From assembly GCA_905236665.1 (NCBI GenBank), contig CAJONF010000076.1, forward strand, positions 1 through 9,650: 9,650 bases of DNA, read 5' to 3'. Positions 5,871 to 9,650 of the stretch are shown one piece after another. Numbering within the stretch: position 1 is the first letter of the stretch; each line of letters starts with the position of its first letter. Source of the stretch: an uncultured Selenomonadaceae bacterium. Lineage in GTDB: Bacteria; Bacillota; Negativicutes; Selenomonadales; Selenomonadaceae. The notes below the pieces were generated by a model. That model saw only the letters and a list, made by a program, of their open reading frames with translations, made no database searches and was not told the DNA's origin. A program made the position numbers and the translations under genes.

Positions 5871-6656
5871 ATGAACAAGATAGGATTTATCGGCGGCGGT
5901 GCACTGGCTGAATCGATTGTGCGCGGCATTTGCGGCAAAATTTTCGCGCCGAATGATATTTTTATTTCTGAACTGCGTCCTGCGCGCTGTAAAGAACTTA
6001 TCGACAAATACGGTGTAAACGCCACGACTGATATAAATTTTTTGAACAAGATAGAATTGCTGATTGTTGCTGTCAAACCTAAAGACGCTGAAAAAACTTT
6101 TGCCGCTCTGCAAAATAAAATTCCCGTGTCCACGCTGATAACTTACACGGTTGCGGGATTGAAGCTTGCCGCTGTGGAAAAATTTTTTCCGGAAAATAAA
6201 ATCGTGCGAATCATGCCGAATGTCGCGGTTTCAGTCGGTGAAAGTATGACGGCTTATACGCTAAATAAAAATGCTGTTAACGACGGCGAGATTATAAAAA
6301 ATTTTTGGTCAACGCTGGGACGCGCAGTCGAAGTGGAAGAAAAATTAATGGACGCTGTGACAGGTTTAAGCGGTTCGGGCCCGGCATATGCATTTCTGGT
6401 GATTGACGCTTTATCTGACGGCGGAGTAGCGGCGGGATTATCGCGAGCCATGGCGATTGAGCTTGCGGCACAAACTTTGCTCGGCGCGGCGAAAATGGTT
6501 TTGCAATCCGGCGAACACCCCGACGTTTTGCGCGATAAAGTCACCAGTCCCGCCGGTACCACGATTGAAGGCGTTCGCGTTTTGGAGCGCGGCGGAATTC
6601 GTTCTTCGATGATTGAAGCTGTCTTGGCTGCTACAGAAAAATCTAAAACGCTTTAA
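5871..6656 (+). CDS. proC: Pyrroline-5-carboxylate reductase ProC
   Basis: This 261-residue enzyme carries out the last step of proline synthesis, reducing pyrroline-5-carboxylate to proline with NAD(P)H in the cytosol. The N-terminus shows a Rossmann glycine motif, IGFIGGGALAESIVRG. A middle block reads VAVKPKDAEKTF, followed by IMPNVAVSVGE. The C-terminal dimerisation domain has the family signature GLSGSGPAYAFLVIDALSDGGVAAGL and then VTSPAGTTIEGVRVLERGG. The length is normal. The ATG is preceded by TAGGTG with a 6-nt gap. It has its own promoter-like element and is followed after 33 nt by the hybrid kinase gene, with no terminator visible between them, so read-through is likely. It complements proB and proA on the other strand. 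Confidence 0.97.
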   Translation: MNKIGFIGGGALAESIVRGICGKIFAPNDIFISELRPARCKELIDKYGVNATTDINFLNKIELLIVAVKPKDAEKTFAALQNKIPVSTLITYTVAGLKLAAVEKFFPENKIVRIMPNVAVSVGESMTAYTLNKNAVNDGEIIKNFWSTLGRAVEVEEKLMDAVTGLSGSGPAYAFLVIDALSDGGVAAGLSRAMAIELAAQTLLGAAKMVLQSGEHPDVLRDKVTSPAGTTIEGVRVLERGGIRSSMIEAVLAATEKSKTL

Positions 6657-6677
6657 TTTAACGTGAGTTTGTCCCTG

Positions 6678-6682
6678 AAGGA
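6678..6682 (+). promoter_or_regulatory. Ribosome binding site that decides the hybrid kinase start
   Basis: AAGGA lies 7 nt before the ATG at 6690. The in-frame GTG at 6663 has no comparable site, so the protein starts at ATG 6690 (M-L-N-F-K-P-S-F). Confidence 0.75.
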
Positions 6683-6689
6683 TGATTTT

Positions 6690-9485
6690 ATGCTGAACTT
6701 TAAACCTAGCTTTTATGAAAAAATTTTTGCCTCGCTGGACAATAACACCGTCCTCATGCAACTTACAGGCAATGGAAAATATTTTCCGGTGTGGTGTTCG
6801 CGGGAATTTGCCGAAATGATGGAAGGAACCGCCGAAGAATTTATCGAGCGCGAAAAAATTTCTCCCGATAAAAGGATTCACCCCGACGATCGCCCCGAAG
6901 TCGATTATCTTTTTCGCAACAGAATCACCCGCGCCGGCGATAACAGCTTGACAATTCGTCAACGCACGCTGAAAGGTAATTGGCTTTGGGTTAATGTGCA
7001 TTATGCTTTTGTCGAAGAGGACGGCATTGAATACGCTTATTGCAACTGCTTTGACGTGACAAAGATTAAGCAAAGCGAACAGCGCGCAAAAATTCTCTAT
7101 GAAGGCGTCCGCCGTGAACTGGAAACGCTTTCAAATAACACTCTTGTTTCTGTTCGCATGAACTTGACAAAAAATATCGTGGAGGATTGCCGCGGCTGTG
7201 AAATGTATGATATCGATATGAGCGGCATGAAAATTTCCGAACGATTCGAGCAACGGGTAGCGTGTCTTCCTTTGGAGCGCGATAGAAAAAAATTTATCGA
7301 AGAATTTAATACGGAACGTTTACTAGAAAATTTTGCGGCGGGAAAAAATATCCAATCCGCCGTTTTATTCTGCCGCCGTCCAAATGGTCGTGAATGTTTT
7401 GTAAGATACAGCGTCACATTGCGCCGCGACCCTGATACGGAAGATATCATCGCTTTTGCAACGGAGCAAGACTACAATGCCGAAGTCGTCAGCAACACCG
7501 TTTTAAACAAAGCTCTTGCCGACCAATACGACATGATAACTTATATCGTCGGCGGGAATTATGGCGTTGTTATCGGAGACGCGGCGAATATTCCACGCGG
7601 CAGCATTTTTCCGCACAAACTCACCGGCAATTATGAAGAATATATCCGCGAACAAGTTGCACCGGTTTTAACTGGTTCGGCGGAAGAAATCGATAAAGCT
7701 TTGTCCGCGCTCAGTTTGCAAAAAATTGAACAATCTTTAGAACTTCGCGAGCCGTATGAAGTCAACATTCACTGCTTTATTGACGGGGAAATTTTTCATA
7801 AGCGATTCGTCTTCTATCTTGTTGACAGGGAAGCGAAATTTTATATTCTGCTGAAAAACGACACGACAAAAATTCAGCGGGCGCAGTTTGCAAAAAATGA
7901 ACAGCTAAAGACTGCGCTGGAAATTGCCAATCAAGCAAACGTCGCCAAAACCGCGTTCCTGTCTAGCATGAGTCACGAAATTAGAACGCCCATGAATGCC
8001 ATTATCGGCTTGGATAGTATCGCGCTGAAAGATCCGAACTTGCCGGAAAATGTCCGCGAACATTTAGAAAAAATCGGTAGCAGTGCACGCCACTTGCTCG
8101 GAATCATCAACGATATTTTAGATATGAGCCGCATTGAAAGTGGGCGCATGATTCTTAAGCACGAAGAATTTTCTTTCGGCAATATGCTTGAACAAATCAA
8201 TACAATGGTCAGCGGTCAATGCCGCGATAAAGGCTTGCATTATGATTGCGTGATTCGCGGGCGCGTGGACGATTTTTATATCGGCGACGACATGAAATTA
8301 AAACAGGTGCTGATTAATATCCTAGGCAACGCGATAAAATTCACGGACAAGGGCGGCACGATTTCTTTCCTTGTCGAACAAGTTGCACATTTTGAAGACA
8401 AGTCCACGTTGCGTTTCGTCGTCAAAGATACGGGCATTGGCATTGACAAAGATTATCTGAAAAAAATTTTCGAGCCGTTCAGCCAGGAAGATTCCGGCAC
8501 GTCGAACGCTTACGGCGGCACGGGGCTTGGCATGGCAATTACTAAAAATATCGTCGAGACGATGAACGGAAATATTTCCGTCAAGTCTGAAAAGGGCGTC
8601 GGCTCCGAATTCACCGTCAACGTCACCTTGCGCAATTCTCCCAAAACCGCTGATTCTGTTCAAGGTAAAAAAATTAATGTGCAGGATTTAAAAGTTTTAA
8701 TCATTGATGACGACCCGATTGCCTGCGAACACGCTAAACTTGTTCTTGAAGAAGTCGGAATCTCGGCTGAAATATCTTTAAGCGGCAGTGAGGCTCTTGA
8801 AAAAGTTAGATTGCGCCGCGCACGCCACGAACTTTACAATATTTTGCTGATTGATTTGCGTATGCCCGAAGAGAGCGGAATTGCCGTTACCCGAAAAATC
8901 CGCGAAATTATCGGCAACGAGTCAGCGATTATAATTTTGACTTCCTACAACTGGGATGACGTTATTGAAGAGGCAATGGCGGCGGGCGTCGATAGATTTA
9001 TGGCTAAGCCGTTGTTTGCTTCAAATGTTGTCAAAGAATTTCATCAGGCGTTGGAACAAAAAAATCTCGCCGAACCGGAAAAACAGCTCGCCGAGTTGGA
9101 AGGACGAAAAATTTTAATGGCGGAAGATATGCCCGTCAACGCAGAAATTATGATAATGGTTTTATCAATGCGTGGCATGGAAGTCGAACACGCGCCTAAT
9201 GGTCAAGAGGCAGTCAACGCGTTCGCAGAATCACCGCTGGGCTATTATGACGCCGTGTTAATGGATATCCGTATGCCGATAATGGACGGGATTAAAGCAA
9301 CAGAGACAATCCGCGCCCTTGATAGACCGGACGCTAAAAAAGTTCCGATAATCGCCATGACTGCCAACGCTTTTGATGAAGACGTTCAACGCTCGTTGCA
9401 GGCGGGTATGAATGCGCACCTATCAAAACCTGTTGAACCCGAACACCTTTTCCAAACGCTGGCAGAACTTATCGAACCGTCATAG
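6690..9485 (+). CDS. Soluble hybrid sensor histidine kinase with PAS and two receiver domains
   Basis: This 931-residue protein has no signal peptide or membrane segment, so it should sense a cytosolic signal. A PAS domain of the PAS_3 type covers about residues 15-130 (W-L-W-V-N-V-H, ending near FDVTKIK). Residues about 140-255 and 265-400 form two stretches I cannot assign firmly. They read like divergent PAS modules. The HisKA block has the phospho-acceptor His429 in SHEIRTPMNAIIG. The ATPase domain shows N547 in the N-box, D580-T-G-I-G and a YGGTGLGMAI block from 608. Receiver 1 has acidic residues 673-675, Asp722 and Lys773. Receiver 2 has E812-D813, Asp859 and Lys913. No HPt domain is present, so an outside phosphotransfer protein or direct intramolecular control is needed. 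It follows proC closely. A link to proline sensing is only a guess. Confidence 0.93.
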   Translation: MLNFKPSFYEKIFASLDNNTVLMQLTGNGKYFPVWCSREFAEMMEGTAEEFIEREKISPDKRIHPDDRPEVDYLFRNRITRAGDNSLTIRQRTLKGNWLWVNVHYAFVEEDGIEYAYCNCFDVTKIKQSEQRAKILYEGVRRELETLSNNTLVSVRMNLTKNIVEDCRGCEMYDIDMSGMKISERFEQRVACLPLERDRKKFIEEFNTERLLENFAAGKNIQSAVLFCRRPNGRECFVRYSVTLRRDPDTEDIIAFATEQDYNAEVVSNTVLNKALADQYDMITYIVGGNYGVVIGDAANIPRGSIFPHKLTGNYEEYIREQVAPVLTGSAEEIDKALSALSLQKIEQSLELREPYEVNIHCFIDGEIFHKRFVFYLVDREAKFYILLKNDTTKIQRAQFAKNEQLKTALEIANQANVAKTAFLSSMSHEIRTPMNAIIGLDSIALKDPNLPENVREHLEKIGSSARHLLGIINDILDMSRIESGRMILKHEEFSFGNMLEQINTMVSGQCRDKGLHYDCVIRGRVDDFYIGDDMKLKQVLINILGNAIKFTDKGGTISFLVEQVAHFEDKSTLRFVVKDTGIGIDKDYLKKIFEPFSQEDSGTSNAYGGTGLGMAITKNIVETMNGNISVKSEKGVGSEFTVNVTLRNSPKTADSVQGKKINVQDLKVLIIDDDPIACEHAKLVLEEVGISAEISLSGSEALEKVRLRRARHELYNILLIDLRMPEESGIAVTRKIREIIGNESAIIILTSYNWDDVIEEAMAAGVDRFMAKPLFASNVVKEFHQALEQKNLAEPEKQLAELEGRKILMAEDMPVNAEIMIMVLSMRGMEVEHAPNGQEAVNAFAESPLGYYDAVLMDIRMPIMDGIKATETIRALDRPDAKKVPIIAMTANAFDEDVQRSLQAGMNAHLSKPVEPEHLFQTLAELIEPS

Positions 9486-9496
9486 ACCCCGCCGCC

Positions 9497-9650
9497 TTTT
9501 GCGACTTGAACTAATTTTTTCGATATACAATGGTTGACATCAGTAGCAAATCTTGATTCTTTACGCCGACGCTTTTTGAGCAAACGTTTAGCCGACTTTG
9601 TACCTTTGGCTTGCAATTTCTGCCGCAACTTGAAATTTCTTCGGCGCAAA
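9497..9650 (-). pseudogene. Truncated tnpB (IS200/IS605 OrfB-type) fragment
   Basis: On the minus strand, from the right edge to about 9497, the reading R-R-R-N-F-K-L-R-Q-K-L-Q-A-K-G-T-K-S-A-K is followed by KESRFATDVNHCISKKLV. This resembles the segment of TnpB proteins that lies between the first RuvC aspartate and the second RuvC glutamate. After V-Q-V-A-K-G the similarity stops, and the frame runs into sequence antisense to the end of the hybrid kinase. The glutamate-containing LEDL-type block, the zinc finger and the last aspartate are therefore absent. The 5' part lies outside the window, so I cannot say whether it is complete. The piece meets the kinase gene tail to tail. The cut-off position is about 12 nt beyond the kinase stop. 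No right-end hairpin was seen. Confidence 0.7.

Noticed and set aside
6663..6689. GTG start nine codons upstream of the kinase ATG
   Set aside because: No SD precedes the GTG, while AAGGA lies 7 nt before ATG 6690.
6438..7073. 211-codon minus-strand frame opposite proC and the kinase
   Set aside because: It is antisense to two clear genes and has no SD or recognisable motif. It looks like a shadow frame.
8322..8663. 113-codon minus-strand frame inside the kinase ATPase domain
   Set aside because: It is antisense to conserved ATPase motifs and has no independent support.

Overview
The window (about 45% G+C by eye) looks like a chromosomal segment of an anaerobic Firmicute, most likely a Negativicutes/Selenomonadales member. 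This is inferred from the proline-gene and nadD neighbourhood, the Rpn-type nuclease, the hybrid kinase style and frequent TTG starts with good Shine-Dalgarno (SD) sequences. It is not proven by any marker gene in the window.

Leftward (minus-strand) block, about 5185 down to 1. A consensus-like sigma-70 promoter drives proB (gamma-glutamyl kinase, short form without a PUA domain). Then come a secreted NlpC/P60 cell-wall hydrolase, the relic of a GHKL-type ATPase gene, proA, an unlisted 47-residue membrane protein, nadD, and an Rpn-family PD-(D/E)XK nuclease that runs off the left edge. Spacings are very tight: 1 nt between proB and nlpC, an SD inside a stop region at the small gene/nadD junction, and a TTGA start/stop overlap at nadD/rpn. 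One polycistronic unit is therefore likely, apart from the 237-nt gap that holds the ATPase relic.

Rightward (plus-strand) block, about 5253 to 9485. cobO (corrinoid adenosyltransferase) is divergent from proB across 121 nt. proC has its own plausible promoter. A 931-residue soluble hybrid histidine kinase (PAS, two divergent sensor-like stretches, HisKA, HATPase, two receiver domains) starts 33 nt after proC. At the right edge lies an antisense fragment of an IS200/IS605-type tnpB gene, cut off within about 12 nt of the kinase stop codon.

Together proB, proA and proC make the full glutamate-to-proline route, although proB and proA are separated by unrelated genes and proC is on the other strand. 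nadD (NAD synthesis) and cobO (adenosylcobalamin) are unrelated housekeeping functions. The Rpn gene, the ATPase relic and the tnpB fragment show repeated gain and decay around a conserved metabolic core. I see no RNA gene, CRISPR array or complete mobile element. No stretch longer than 300 bases lacks a gene or gene remnant. I found no convincing novel multi-gene system. The most interesting unexplained items are the small membrane protein, the ATPase relic and the Rpn gene coupled to nadD.
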